Shown here: positions 32,948 through 41,154 of the stretch, piece after piece
How the letters are laid out: each line of letters starts with the position of its first letter
How positions within the stretch are numbered: the first letter of the stretch is position 1
From: Ga0077555 sp033764055
Lineage (GTDB): Bacteria; Pseudomonadota; Alphaproteobacteria; Rhizobiales; Hyphomicrobiaceae
Reading direction: 5' to 3'
NCBI GenBank assembly: GCA_033764055.1
Contig: JANRJI010000151.1
Coordinates: 1-64,000 of the forward strand
Length of the DNA: 64,000 nt
Notes under the pieces: model-generated
The model's database searches: none
What the model was told of the DNA's origin: nothing
The model's input: only the letters and a program-made list of their open reading frames with translations
Position numbers and translations under genes: made by a program

Positions 32948-32987
32948 CCGGAAGCTCGCAAACTCACACAATGAAGAGCTTCCGGCA
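32948..32987. repeat. Perfect 11-bp inverted repeat between cupin and MFS genes
   Basis: GCCGGAAGCTC and GAGCTTCCGGC flank an 18-base AT-richer loop. It lies after the cupin stop and before the MFS gene, both on the minus strand. No T-run follows, so it may be a weak terminator, a processing hairpin or an operator. Confidence 0.55.
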
Positions 32988-33010
32988 CGAAGACAGTACG
33001 AGAATCAGAC

Positions 33011-33361
33011 TTAGTCGAGGGCGACGAGGATTGAGTGACGGATACGCCCGTCAACCGCCCGGCCGAGATGCCCTTTTCCAGTTACGTCTTCCAGCAGCAG
33101 CACCTCCCCCGGTCCTATGATGCGGCTCTCTCCATCACTGGCGGTTATCTCGACGGCCGCATCCAGGTTGATCACGAACTGCTTTCGGGGCGGATTATGC
33201 CAATCGTTGAAGTAGTCCGCCGGAGTAGAACGAAACACGAGAGTCTTGACGGCAACGGGAGCAGAAAGAGTTCCGTCTCGGCTTGAAGCCGTCCAATCGA
33301 TGGCGAGATCTCGGAAATGGCTCTCGCCATCCTCATCGGCGAACAGGTGATGTACTTTCAT
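33011..33361 (-). CDS. Cupin-domain protein
   Basis: A 116-residue single-domain cupin. The beta-barrel metal site appears as FNDWHNPPRKQFVINLDAAV (first cupin motif) and GPGEVLLLEDVTGKGHLGRA (second). The start at 33361 has GGAAGC upstream and excludes a non-homologous extension. It follows the TctC-type gene on the same strand after 31 bp and is probably in its operon, controlled by the divergent IclR regulator. Likely a small dioxygenase- or isomerase-like enzyme or a ligand sensor; substrate unknown. Confidence 0.8.
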   Translation of the reverse strand: MKVHHLFADEDGESHFRDLAIDWTASSRDGTLSAPVAVKTLVFRSTPADYFNDWHNPPRKQFVINLDAAVEITASDGESRIIGPGEVLLLEDVTGKGHLGRAVDGRIRHSILVALD

Positions 33362-33392
33362 TGTTTTGGCTTCCTTAAGCAGTAGCAATTTT

Positions 33393-34376
33393 TCACTGCA
33401 CCGAGATGTTGGCGGCTTTGATGATGCCCCCCCATTTGGCCGCTTCCCCACGGACAAACGCCGTAAAATCAGCGGGCGTACCAGTCAGCGGCTTGAGGTG
33501 CGCCGGATCCAGATGCTGTGCCTGGAACCGACTGTCTGCCAGCAGGCGCTGCAGTGCTTGATTGATCTCAGTGACAATGTCTTCCGACGTGCCTTTCGGA
33601 GCAAAGACACCGAACCACGAAATGGCCTGGAAGCCCGGCAGGCCAGACTCTGCGATCGTTGGTATTTGCGTGAATGCCGGATTGCGGCTCGTGGCTCCGA
33701 TAGCAATCGGCTTCAGCTTCCCGCTCTGGATCGGACCCGCAGCCAGGCTCATGCCAGTAAAGGCAAGCTTGATGTGGCCAGCGAGCAGATCGTTCATCAT
33801 CGGCCCAGCACCTTTGTAGTGTGCCGGTGTCATCTTCGCCCCGGAAGCCAACGCGAACATCTCCATGTTGAGATGTCCCGAGGAACCCGGCCCGAATGTG
33901 CCGTACGGCAGTGCACCCTCCGAGCGGCGCGCTTCGGCGACGACCGCGTCAACCGTGTTACCCGGGAACGTAGGATGAGCTACGAGCACATGCGTGCTGA
34001 CTGCCAGACCAGAAACCGGAACGAAGTCGCTCAAGGAATACGGCAAGGTTTGGAATATGAATGGGTTCACCGCGAAAGTGGCTTCGGCTGTCACGAGGAG
34101 CGTATAGCCGTCGGGCGATGATCGAGATACGGCCTCCGCGCCGATGATCGTGCTCGCCCCGGCCCGGTTCTCGACAATGGGCGCAGTACCCCAAGCTGGA
34201 ACAAGGGCTTGCCCGCAGAGCCGGGCGATCAGATCCGTTGTCCCGCCTGGCGGATAAGGCACGACAAACTTGACCGGTCTGGCAGGAAATCCTTGAGCCG
34301 AGACCGGCATCGGGATGGCGATCGCGCCGCCAATGGCGGCCGCCAGCTCAAGCAGCACGCGACGAGTCATAGTCAT
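33393..34376 (-). CDS. Tripartite tricarboxylate transporter substrate-binding protein (Bug/TctC)
   Basis: A 327-residue periplasmic binding protein with a cleavable signal peptide (RRVLLELAAAIGGAIAIPMP then VSAQG). Bug-family signatures are visible: FVVPYPPGGTTDLIARLCGQ, VENRAGASTIIGAEAVSRS and YNDLLAGHIKLAF-like sequence; the final ATP/ligand loop GTSEDIVTEINQALQRLLAD is typical. GGAGG lies 7 nt before the ATG at 34376, which excludes the longer open frame. The membrane subunits TctA/TctB are not adjacent, as is common for rhizobial Bug proteins. It is transcribed divergently from an IclR regulator across two operators. Confidence 0.92.
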   Translation of the reverse strand: MTMTRRVLLELAAAIGGAIAIPMPVSAQGFPARPVKFVVPYPPGGTTDLIARLCGQALVPAWGTAPIVENRAGASTIIGAEAVSRSSPDGYTLLVTAEATFAVNPFIFQTLPYSLSDFVPVSGLAVSTHVLVAHPTFPGNTVDAVVAEARRSEGALPYGTFGPGSSGHLNMEMFALASGAKMTPAHYKGAGPMMNDLLAGHIKLAFTGMSLAAGPIQSGKLKPIAIGATSRNPAFTQIPTIAESGLPGFQAISWFGVFAPKGTSEDIVTEINQALQRLLADSRFQAQHLDPAHLKPLTGTPADFTAFVRGEAAKWGGIIKAANISVQ

Positions 34377-34389
34377 AGTCAACCTCCAA

Positions 34390-34415
34390 TGTCCATTCTG
34401 TGGACATAATGTCCA
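34390..34415. promoter_or_regulatory. IclR-type operator 1
   Basis: TGTCCA (34390-34395), TGGACA (34401-34406) and TGTCCA (34410-34415) form two overlapping inverted repeats. The first (6-5-6 spacing) has the same arms and spacing as operator 2. It lies next to the TctC-type gene ribosome site. Confidence 0.72.
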
Positions 34416-34457
34416 CATATCATGATGGTCGTTCTCCGAGTGCCGGGTCAACAATTT

Positions 34458-34483
34458 TGGACTATATGTCCATCCTATGGACA
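34458..34483. promoter_or_regulatory. IclR-type operator 2
   Basis: TGTCCA (34467-34472) and TGGACA (34478-34483) repeat operator 1 with the same five-base gap, preceded by a partial TGGACT half-site at 34458. The centre lies 77 bases from the centre of operator 1, about seven helical turns, so the two could be bound together. It overlaps an in-frame ATG at 34477, which argues for the later IclR start. Confidence 0.72.
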
Positions 34484-34533
34484 TTGTGGTAAGGAAGCGC
34501 TATTCTTCGTTCTTGCAAACAGTGGAGCGACGT

Positions 34534-35355
34534 ATGGCTCGCAAGAAGTCGACGACTGAGACGGCCGGCGTTCGTTCGGTGGAGCGGGCCATCGCCATCC
34601 TCAATGCTTTCAGCAAAGAGCGTCCGTCCTTGAGCGTTCTGGAACTTCAAGAGATCGTTGGTCTAAGCCGTCCGACGCTGTATCGGCTTCTGGAAACGCT
34701 CGGTTCGCACGGATTGATCCGCATCCACGGAAGTCCACAGCGGTTCTCTCTCGACTATGCCGCCGGTCGCATCGGCCATGCCTGGTCATCAGGGTTGGCT
34801 CCTGTCGCCGTCGCGAAGCCCATCCTCGATCGCTTGCATGACATCACACGCGAGACAGTCGCGCTGGTTGCCCGACGAGGTCATGAACACCTGTACGTAG
34901 TCGAATTGCCCAGCCCCCATGTGCTTTCCATGTCACGTGGTATTGGCCCGATGGATCATCTGACGAAAGGCGCCAGTGGGAAGACGATACTGGCGGCGAT
35001 GAGCGACATTGATGTCGAGAGCGCACTGGCGTCAGCGCCCAAGGGGACTGATCTCAAGAGAGTGCGTTCGGATCTGGAAAAGATACGAGCAGATGGATAC
35101 TTCGTCGCCCATAGTGAGATTTTCTCGGGAGCGGTAGGCATTGCCGCTTCGTTCTTCGATCACTCACTCGCTGTTGCCGGCGCAGTAATCGTCTTCGGTC
35201 CGACGGTGCGCTTCGACGAAGCGACTATTGCCAAAACGATTCCATTAGTCACGACGTCAGCAGACGAGCTTTCCAGAGCCCTTGGCGATGTCCGTCCACG
35301 CCGCCAGCGCATTCCTATCTCCGGATCGGTGCGGTCGGCCCGTCTGCGCAAGTAG
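34534..35355 (+). CDS. IclR family transcriptional regulator
   Basis: A 273-residue regulator with a winged helix-turn-helix (RSVERAIAILNAFSKERPSL, LELQEIVGLSRPTLYRLLET) and the C-terminal IclR effector domain (AKPILDRLHDITRETVALVA, HLTKGASGKTILAAMS-like and FSGAVGIAASFFDHSLAVAG). The ATG at 34534 has GGAG 6 nt upstream; an earlier ATG lies inside an operator. It probably controls the divergent TctC-type gene and the cupin gene and itself through the TGTCCA/TGGACA operators. The effector is unknown, likely a carboxylic acid. Confidence 0.92.
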   Translation: MARKKSTTETAGVRSVERAIAILNAFSKERPSLSVLELQEIVGLSRPTLYRLLETLGSHGLIRIHGSPQRFSLDYAAGRIGHAWSSGLAPVAVAKPILDRLHDITRETVALVARRGHEHLYVVELPSPHVLSMSRGIGPMDHLTKGASGKTILAAMSDIDVESALASAPKGTDLKRVRSDLEKIRADGYFVAHSEIFSGAVGIAASFFDHSLAVAGAVIVFGPTVRFDEATIAKTIPLVTTSADELSRALGDVRPRRQRIPISGSVRSARLRK

Positions 35356-35358
35356 CAC

Positions 35359-35370
35359 TTGGTATACCAA
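35359..35370. promoter_or_regulatory. Perfect palindrome TTGGTATACCAA
   Basis: Twelve-base perfect palindrome four bases after the IclR stop. It matches the TGGT-n-ACCA pattern that GntR/FadR-type regulators bind, but no GntR gene is in the window and the next gene begins about 400 bp on. May be chance or an operator of a distant regulator. Confidence 0.35.
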
Positions 35371-35777
35371 ACTCGGTTGTGCCTCCGATAGAGTAGGCCT
35401 CTGATTGGCATCGCGTCCGGTTTTCACCCAAGGGTGACCGAGCAATTTGGCATTATGAACCCGCAACCCAATGTCTCAAAGTGGCCCCAAGCTGCCGCGC
35501 CTCCGGCGCCCGCCCGGGCTCAGGTGCTGCCTGGCACTCAGGCGACGAACTCCGCCATCACCCTCGCCCTCGCCAGCCAGCGCCGAAGGCCCCGGCGACG
35601 GCGCCGAGCCGGGCGACAAGGTCCATCCCTTAGCGGATAATCCCGGAATCCCAGGCTCGAGGCGCAGTCCCCCACGGGGAAGCTGTGGATCGGCTATTGG
35701 CAACCGGGCGGTCGTTGATCCTATGCTAGGGGCGAAGGTGGCCTGCTCGGTGCCGCCGCCACTTCGGGAACTGCCGC
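35371..35777. other. Gene-free region before the monooxygenase
   Basis: About 400 bases with no supported gene, terminator or clear promoter. Short open frames here lack ribosome sites and homology. It probably carries the promoter of the monooxygenase gene. Confidence 0.4.
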
Positions 35778-37415
35778 ATGTCCGCTTCTGCCACCCAACC
35801 GTCCAACGTCGACGTCGTCATCGTCGGGGCCGGCTTCTCCGGCCTCTACCTTCTCCACCGCTTCGAGAAGGAGGGGTTCTCCGCCCGCTGCTTCGAGCGC
35901 GGCGACGGCGTCGGCGGCACCTGGTACTGGAACCGCTATCCCGGCGCGCGCTGCGACGTGGAGAGCATGCAGTACTCCTACGGCTTCAACGAGGGCTTGC
36001 AGCAGGAATGGCACTGGCCGGAGAAGTTTTCGGCCCAGGCGGACATCCTCGCCTACGCCAACCACGTCGCCGACCGGTTCGATCTCAGGAAATACATCAC
36101 GCTGGAGACCGAGGTCCGCGCCTCCCGCTACGACGAGGCTGCCCGCGTCTGGCACGTGGAGACCGACAAGGGCGAGACGGTCACAGCCAAATATTTCATC
36201 ATGGCGGGCGGGTGCATCTCGACCGCGCAGATCCCGAAGTTCGAGGGGCTCGCGGACTACAAGGGCGAGAAATACCACACCGGCAACTGGCCGCACGAGC
36301 CGGTCAGCTTCAAGGGCAAGCGGGTCGCGGTGATCGGGACCGGCTCGTCCGGCATCCAGGCCATTCCAGTGATCGCGGAGGAAGCGGCGCACCTCACCGT
36401 GTTCCAGCGGCAGGCGAACTACTCGATCCCGGCGCGCAACATGCCGATGACGGACGAGTACGCCAACTTCTGGAAGGACGGCTACGCCGAGAAGCGCGCC
36501 GAGATGCGCTACCAGCCGAACGGCATGCTCAGGGAAGCCAACCCGGTTTCGGCGTTCGACGTGAGCGAGGAGGAGCGCCAGCGCATCTACGAGCAGAAAT
36601 GGAAGGAAGGCACGGGCGCGTTCCTCGGCGCCTTCAGCGACATCCTGACCAACAAGGCCGCCAACGACACCATGGCGGAGTTCGTGCGGAACAAGATCCG
36701 CTCCATCGTGAAGGACCCGGTGACGGCGGAAATCCTCTGCCCGAAGACGCACCCCATCGGCACGAAGCGCATCTGCATTGACAGCGGCTACTACCAGACC
36801 TTCAACCGCGAGAATGTCGAGCTCGTCGACATCAGCCAGAAGCCCATCGAGCGGCTCACCGAGAAGGGGCTCGTCGCGAACGGCCGCGAGTTCGAGTTCG
36901 ACGCCATCGTCTTTGCGACCGGCTTCGACGCCATGACGGGAACGCTCTTCAACGTCGATATCCGCGGCCGGGACGGGCTGGCGCTCAAGAAGAAGTGGGA
37001 GGCGGGGCCGCGGACCTATCTGGGCCTGATGACCGAAGGCTTCCCGAACATGTTCATCATCACCGGACCGGGCAGCCCGTCCGTCAAGGGGAACATGATC
37101 AACACCATCGAGCAGCACGTGGACATGGTCACGGACACGATGGTCCACATGCGCAGCCGAGGCCTCGACCTGATCGAGCCGGACCTGAAGGCGGAGGACG
37201 AGTGGGTCGACCACGTGCAGGTCGTTGCGCACAAGACCCTCTTCCCGCAGGCGAACTCCTGGTACATGGGCGCGAACATTCCGGGCAAGCCGCGCCTGTT
37301 CATGCCGTATATAGCGGGCGTCGGCGCCTACCGCCGCACCTGCGAGGAGGTGGTGGCCGACAATTACCGGGGCTTCCATTTCGAGGCGAAGCGATCGGCC
37401 ATGGCGGCCGAATAG
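35778..37415 (+). CDS. Flavin monooxygenase, Baeyer-Villiger type
   Basis: A 545-residue FAD/NADPH enzyme of the cyclohexanone monooxygenase-like group, which turns ketones into esters or lactones with O2. It has two Rossmann dinucleotide motifs (VVIVGAGFSGLYLLHRFEKE and VAVIGTGSSGIQAIPVIAEE). Between them is the Baeyer-Villiger fingerprint YKGEKYHTGNWPH, in which the usual leading Phe is Tyr. The signature VGGTWYWNRYPGARCDVES is intact. The ATG has no strong ribosome site. It is followed by a bidirectional terminator. The substrate is not predictable; cyclic or aryl ketones are typical. Confidence 0.92.
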   Translation: MSASATQPSNVDVVIVGAGFSGLYLLHRFEKEGFSARCFERGDGVGGTWYWNRYPGARCDVESMQYSYGFNEGLQQEWHWPEKFSAQADILAYANHVADRFDLRKYITLETEVRASRYDEAARVWHVETDKGETVTAKYFIMAGGCISTAQIPKFEGLADYKGEKYHTGNWPHEPVSFKGKRVAVIGTGSSGIQAIPVIAEEAAHLTVFQRQANYSIPARNMPMTDEYANFWKDGYAEKRAEMRYQPNGMLREANPVSAFDVSEEERQRIYEQKWKEGTGAFLGAFSDILTNKAANDTMAEFVRNKIRSIVKDPVTAEILCPKTHPIGTKRICIDSGYYQTFNRENVELVDISQKPIERLTEKGLVANGREFEFDAIVFATGFDAMTGTLFNVDIRGRDGLALKKKWEAGPRTYLGLMTEGFPNMFIITGPGSPSVKGNMINTIEQHVDMVTDTMVHMRSRGLDLIEPDLKAEDEWVDHVQVVAHKTLFPQANSWYMGANIPGKPRLFMPYIAGVGAYRRTCEEVVADNYRGFHFEAKRSAMAAE

Positions 37416-37434
37416 CCTGCCGCCTCGGGCAATG

Positions 37435-37469
37435 AAAAGGGGGACGGCGGGGATGCGCCGGCCCCTTTT
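37435..37469. terminator. Bidirectional intrinsic terminator
   Basis: AAAAGGGG/CCCCTTTT outer arms and CGGCG/CGCCG inner arms form a long hairpin with a GGGATG loop. It has T-rich tails on both strands (TTTTGTCTT rightward, CCTTTTCATT leftward). It separates the convergent monooxygenase and EamA genes. Confidence 0.9.
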
Positions 37470-37477
37470 GTCTTGCT

Positions 37478-38392
37478 TCAGTTTGTTTTCGGCTCGTTTT
37501 CGGCCGCCCGCCAGGCCGTGAGCACACCGCTCCCCACAAAGATCCCGGCCAGCACGAGCGCCATGCCGGCGACGAGCTCCACCGTCAGCGTCTCGTCGAG
37601 GAGCGCGATGCCGAGGACCATCGCCGCGATGGGGTTCAGCGTCAGGTAGAGGACCGTCGTCGTCGGCGGCAGCCAGCGCAAGGCCCACATGAAGAGCGAG
37701 AACTGCACGGCCCCGGCGATGGTCCCGAGGAAGGCTACGGCGAGCCAGCCCTGCATCGAGAGTTGCGGGAAGGCGACGCCGGGACCGAGCGCGACAACCG
37801 GCAGCAGGATCGCCACGGCGAAAGCCATGGCCAATCCTGTCACGAACAGGGGTCCATGGCGCATCAGGGTGGCGCGGCCGAAGACCGAGTAGATCGCCGC
37901 GCAGAGTACGCCGAGGAGCATCAAGCCGTCGCCAGCGAGATAGTCGGCATTGCCTTCGCGAAAGGCCGCGGCGCCGAAGGCGGTCAGGATGCCGAGAAAG
38001 GCCAACAGGATGCCGGCGACCTTGCTCGCGGTGATGGCCTCGCGCCCGAAAGCGGCCGCCACCAGCAAGGTCTGTATCGGGATCGTCGCGAGGCCGACCG
38101 CGCCTCGCGCCGCGGGGATCGTCCGGAGCGAGGCGTTGAACGCCCAGGGGAAGAGCACGAAGAACAACACCCCCAGCCCGGCGATCTGCACGTAGTCAGC
38201 CGCGCCGAGGCGGTGCTTCGGCCACAGCAACGGCAGGACCGGGGACAGACAGGCGACAGAGATGAGATAGCGATAGAAGACGAGCGAGACGGGGTCCGTC
38301 TCGCCGATGACGATACGGGTCGCGACGACGGCCGTCCCTGCGCTCAAGGCCGCGACGGCCGCAGCCAGATGAGCCTGCACGATCTTGGTCAT
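37478..38392 (-). CDS. EamA/DMT-family permease (exporter)
   Basis: A 304-residue membrane protein with ten hydrophobic segments in two EamA repeats: the first starts HLAAAVAALSAGTAVVATRI, and the second follows DGLMLLGVLCAAIYSVFGRA. Such proteins usually export metabolites or amino acids, or act as cofactor permeases. The ATG at 38392 has AAGGA upstream and replaces a longer frame. It is divergent from an HxlR regulator, with a paired operator between them, so expression probably responds to the regulator's redox or aldehyde signal. Confidence 0.88.
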   Translation of the reverse strand: MTKIVQAHLAAAVAALSAGTAVVATRIVIGETDPVSLVFYRYLISVACLSPVLPLLWPKHRLGAADYVQIAGLGVLFFVLFPWAFNASLRTIPAARGAVGLATIPIQTLLVAAAFGREAITASKVAGILLAFLGILTAFGAAAFREGNADYLAGDGLMLLGVLCAAIYSVFGRATLMRHGPLFVTGLAMAFAVAILLPVVALGPGVAFPQLSMQGWLAVAFLGTIAGAVQFSLFMWALRWLPPTTTVLYLTLNPIAAMVLGIALLDETLTVELVAGMALVLAGIFVGSGVLTAWRAAENEPKTN

Positions 38393-38428
38393 CGCATATC
38401 CTTGCAGTTCGAGCCCCAAGCCGGAATA

Positions 38429-38484
38429 GTCACTTGCATAACAAAAGTGACATTACTCAAGACACTTTAAAATTACAAGTGACT
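38429..38484. promoter_or_regulatory. Paired HxlR-type operators
   Basis: Two inverted repeats, CACTT-N9-AAGTG, are visible: GTCACTT/AAGTGAC (38429-38435 and 38445-38451) and ACACTT/AAGTGAC (38462-38467 and 38477-38483). Their centres are 32 bases apart, three helical turns. AGTCACTTG and CAAGTGACT at the outer edges also pair with each other. The region lies between the divergent EamA and HxlR genes and is AT-rich. Confidence 0.72.
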
Positions 38485-38546
38485 CGATTAGGCTCTCGGA
38501 GGATCGCGTCCGACTGTCACGGATTGTCGAGGTGAGGAGCGTTGTG

Positions 38547-38912
38547 ATGGACAACCACCATTTCCGATCGACATGCTCGATCGCGCGCACGCTGGAGCTC
38601 GTGGGCGACAAGTGGACCTTGCTCATCGTCCGAGACCTGATGTGGCACGGGAAACATACCTTCCAGGCCCTGCAGGACAGCGCTGAGCGCATCCCGTCGA
38701 ACATCCTGTCCGACCGGCTGAAGCGGCTCGTGGAATGGGGTCTGGTGCGGCGCGAAGCCTATCAGGAGAGGCCCGTTCGCTACGCTTACCATTTGACGGC
38801 CGAGGGGCGCTCCCTGGAGCCTATCCTGATGCAGATCATGACGTGGGGCCACGAGCGCCTCGGCGGTGGCCGTTACGATCCTGCTTCAGGCGAGAGTGGG
38901 CATCCAGACTGA
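38547..38912 (+). CDS. HxlR family transcriptional regulator
   Basis: A 121-residue winged-helix regulator of the HxlR/DUF24 class. It has the leading cysteine (FRSTCSIARTLELVGDKWTL), the core LLIVRDLMWHGKHTFQALQD, and the wing LSDRLKRLVEWGLVRREAYQ with YHLTAEGRSLEPILMQ. The conserved N-terminal cysteine is the known redox or aldehyde sensor in some members. The ATG at 38547 has GAGGAG upstream; a GTG at 38532 is an alternative. It is divergent from the EamA exporter and likely represses or activates it. Confidence 0.93.
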   Translation: MDNHHFRSTCSIARTLELVGDKWTLLIVRDLMWHGKHTFQALQDSAERIPSNILSDRLKRLVEWGLVRREAYQERPVRYAYHLTAEGRSLEPILMQIMTWGHERLGGGRYDPASGESGHPD

Positions 38913-38929
38913 GACGTGCAGGAGGAGCT

Positions 38930-39619
38930 CTACCGCCCCCGCCCGTTCCCCTTGAATCCACCGACGCTGTCCAGCGCCGCCCAGTTCGTCTGGAACAGGG
39001 CGAAGGCGACCAGAAGCATCCAGAGGTTCGTTGGCAGTGCCATCCAGAGGCAGAGCGCCGTCACGGCGAGGCCGAGACCGGCCACCACCCGGATCGACCA
39101 GACGGGTCCGAGCAGCGGGCCGAGCAGTGCCTCGAGCGTGCGGCCGCCGTCGAGCGGAAAGGAGGGTAGCATATTGAACACCATGAGCCACCAATTGATG
39201 ACCCCGAGCGTGCCCATGGCGATGGCCAGATGCGGCTTGCCGATCCCCCAGGACCCGGTCGAGAGCGCCTCGAAGCCTTGCCACAGCCCGAGGTTGGCCA
39301 CCGGCCCGGCGAGATAGATCGCTGCCCGTGCCAGAACGGAGTTCGGCAGCGACGTGGCAAACCGCGCGAGGCCGCCGAGGCCGCCGATCTCGATCTCGCT
39401 GGTCCGCACCTTGAACAGCCGTGCGACGACCATGTGGCCCATCTCGTGCAGCAGGATCGACGCGAGAATCCCGATCACGATCAGGATGCCCGCAGAGAAC
39501 AGCTGGCTGTCTCCCGACGTGAAGTAGCGGTAGCTGAACACGATCAGGATCAGCACCAAGAACATGTCGAGGAAGATCGGCACACCGCCGACGCGGCCGA
39601 GCTCGAGCCGGGTGTTCAT
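38930..39619 (-). CDS. Site-2 protease-like M50 metallopeptidase
   Basis: A 229-residue intramembrane zinc peptidase of the M50 family. The zinc motif HEMGH lies in SILLHEMGHMVVARLFKVR, and the third-ligand motif is NMLPSFPLDGGRTLEALL. Six hydrophobic segments surround them. There is no PDZ or CBS domain, so it is the short form whose substrates are mostly unknown. The stop is 17 bp from the HxlR stop on the other strand; the two genes converge. Confidence 0.9.
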   Translation of the reverse strand: MNTRLELGRVGGVPIFLDMFLVLILIVFSYRYFTSGDSQLFSAGILIVIGILASILLHEMGHMVVARLFKVRTSEIEIGGLGGLARFATSLPNSVLARAAIYLAGPVANLGLWQGFEALSTGSWGIGKPHLAIAMGTLGVINWWLMVFNMLPSFPLDGGRTLEALLGPLLGPVWSIRVVAGLGLAVTALCLWMALPTNLWMLLVAFALFQTNWAALDSVGGFKGNGRGR

Positions 39620-39835
39620 GCCGTTTGCCTTCCGCCGCCGCCCATCGACTGCGAGTGATACAGCAAGAGCACCGGCGCGCCTATAGTGCGACGGCAGCGA
39701 TTGCCTCGCAGCCGAAGACGGCGGGGCGGCAAAGGCCGTCGTCCGCCAATTTGCCGGACCGCGTCATTCCGGGGCGTCGGAGAGGCCGGCCGCATCTCCA
39801 CCGCCTCATGATCCGATGCCTTCGGTTGACCTGTG

Positions 39836-40966
39836 TCAGGTGGCCGTCGCCCCGATCCGGCGCAGGTACCACTCCGCATCGCCGAACAGTGTCTCGCACA
39901 TCGTCAGACGCTTGTAGTAGTGACCGACGACGAGCTCGTCCGTCATACCCATTCCGCCGTGAAGCTGGATGCCTTGCCCGCCGACGAAACGGGACGACTG
40001 CGCGGTCTTGACCTTGGCCATGGCAACTGTGCGCCCAGCATCCTTGGCCTCGTCGTCGAGCGCCTGCAGCGCGGCATGCACGATGGCCCGCGCCTCCTCG
40101 GTCGAGACGCTCATGTCGACGAGACGGTGTTGCAGCACCTGGAATTTGGACAGCGGCTGGCCGAACTGCTGCCGCGTCTTGAGATACTCGACCGTGATGT
40201 CGGTGACGGCCGCCATGGCGCCGACGGCCTCGGCGCAGGCCGAGATTGCCGCCCGGTCGATCAACGCGTCGATGACCCCGAGCCGGTCCGCGTCGCTGTC
40301 CCCGAGGCGTGCGTCGGTCCCGACCTTGACTCCGGTGAGCCGGACCGCCGCACCGTGCCGGCCGTCGAGCGCCGGCGCCTGATTGAGGGACACACCCTCC
40401 GCCGTCCGCTGCACGAGGAACAGGCCGACGGGGCCGCTTGCCGAGCCGATCCGTGCCGAGACGACCAGCAGGTCTGCGGCATGTGCGCCAAGCGTGAACG
40501 CCTTCTCGCCGTCGATCCTCCAGCCGGTGCCGTCCTTGCTCGCGACGGCCCGCACATAGTCGCGGTCATAGCCCCCGCCCGGCTCGCTATGGCAGAACGC
40601 CAGGATCATGTCGCCGGTCGCGATCCGCCCGAGAAACGCCTTCTGGCTGGAGGTGCCCGCCCGCTCGATCGCGTTGGCTCCGAGCACCACCGTGCCGATC
40701 AGTGGCTCCAGCAGCAGGAATCGGCCCGCTGCAGCCATCACGATTCCGAGCTCCGTCATGCCGCCCGCCGAGCCGCCGGACTCCTCCGGCAACGCGATGC
40801 CGAGCCACCCCATGTCCGCGTATTGCTTCCACTCGGCACGGCCGAAGCTTTCGCCACCGGGTGCTCGCGCGAGCTTTTTCCACTGCTCGAACGGATACTT
40901 GTCTGTGAGCATCTCGACGAGGCTGTCGTGGAGTTGCTGACGCTCTTCGCTGGACAGGGAGGGCAT
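39836..40966 (-). CDS. Acyl-CoA dehydrogenase, small-subunit type (PimD-like)
   Basis: A 376-residue flavoprotein of the acyl-CoA dehydrogenase family. Characteristic parts are GIALPEESGGSAGGMTELGI, FCHSEPGGGYDRDYVRAVAS, RQQFGQPLSKFQVLQHRLVD and IQLHGGMGMTDELVVGHYYK. Length and sequence match the small subunit of heteromeric enzymes such as pimeloyl-CoA dehydrogenase or actinobacterial FadE pairs. The large-subunit-type gene is directly upstream on the same strand, about 190 bp away. Function: alpha,beta-dehydrogenation of an acyl-CoA; substrate by analogy a dicarboxylic or cyclic acid. Confidence 0.87.
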   Translation of the reverse strand: MPSLSSEERQQLHDSLVEMLTDKYPFEQWKKLARAPGGESFGRAEWKQYADMGWLGIALPEESGGSAGGMTELGIVMAAAGRFLLLEPLIGTVVLGANAIERAGTSSQKAFLGRIATGDMILAFCHSEPGGGYDRDYVRAVASKDGTGWRIDGEKAFTLGAHAADLLVVSARIGSASGPVGLFLVQRTAEGVSLNQAPALDGRHGAAVRLTGVKVGTDARLGDSDADRLGVIDALIDRAAISACAEAVGAMAAVTDITVEYLKTRQQFGQPLSKFQVLQHRLVDMSVSTEEARAIVHAALQALDDEAKDAGRTVAMAKVKTAQSSRFVGGQGIQLHGGMGMTDELVVGHYYKRLTMCETLFGDAEWYLRRIGATAT

Positions 40967-41154
40967 GGTTCTTCTCGCGGTGGCGGTGGTGTTGCTGCCG
41001 GAGGGCTCGTTGCCGGGCAGGAGAGCCCGGCAAGGCCGGCAATCCGATTGATTGGGAGGCGATTTGGTGGGCCAGCCGGCCGATGCGGCCAGCGAGCCCG
41101 GTATCTCCTGGAGTGAATCGGCGTTGCGCCAGAGCTCACCCCTCGGTCCGCGGC

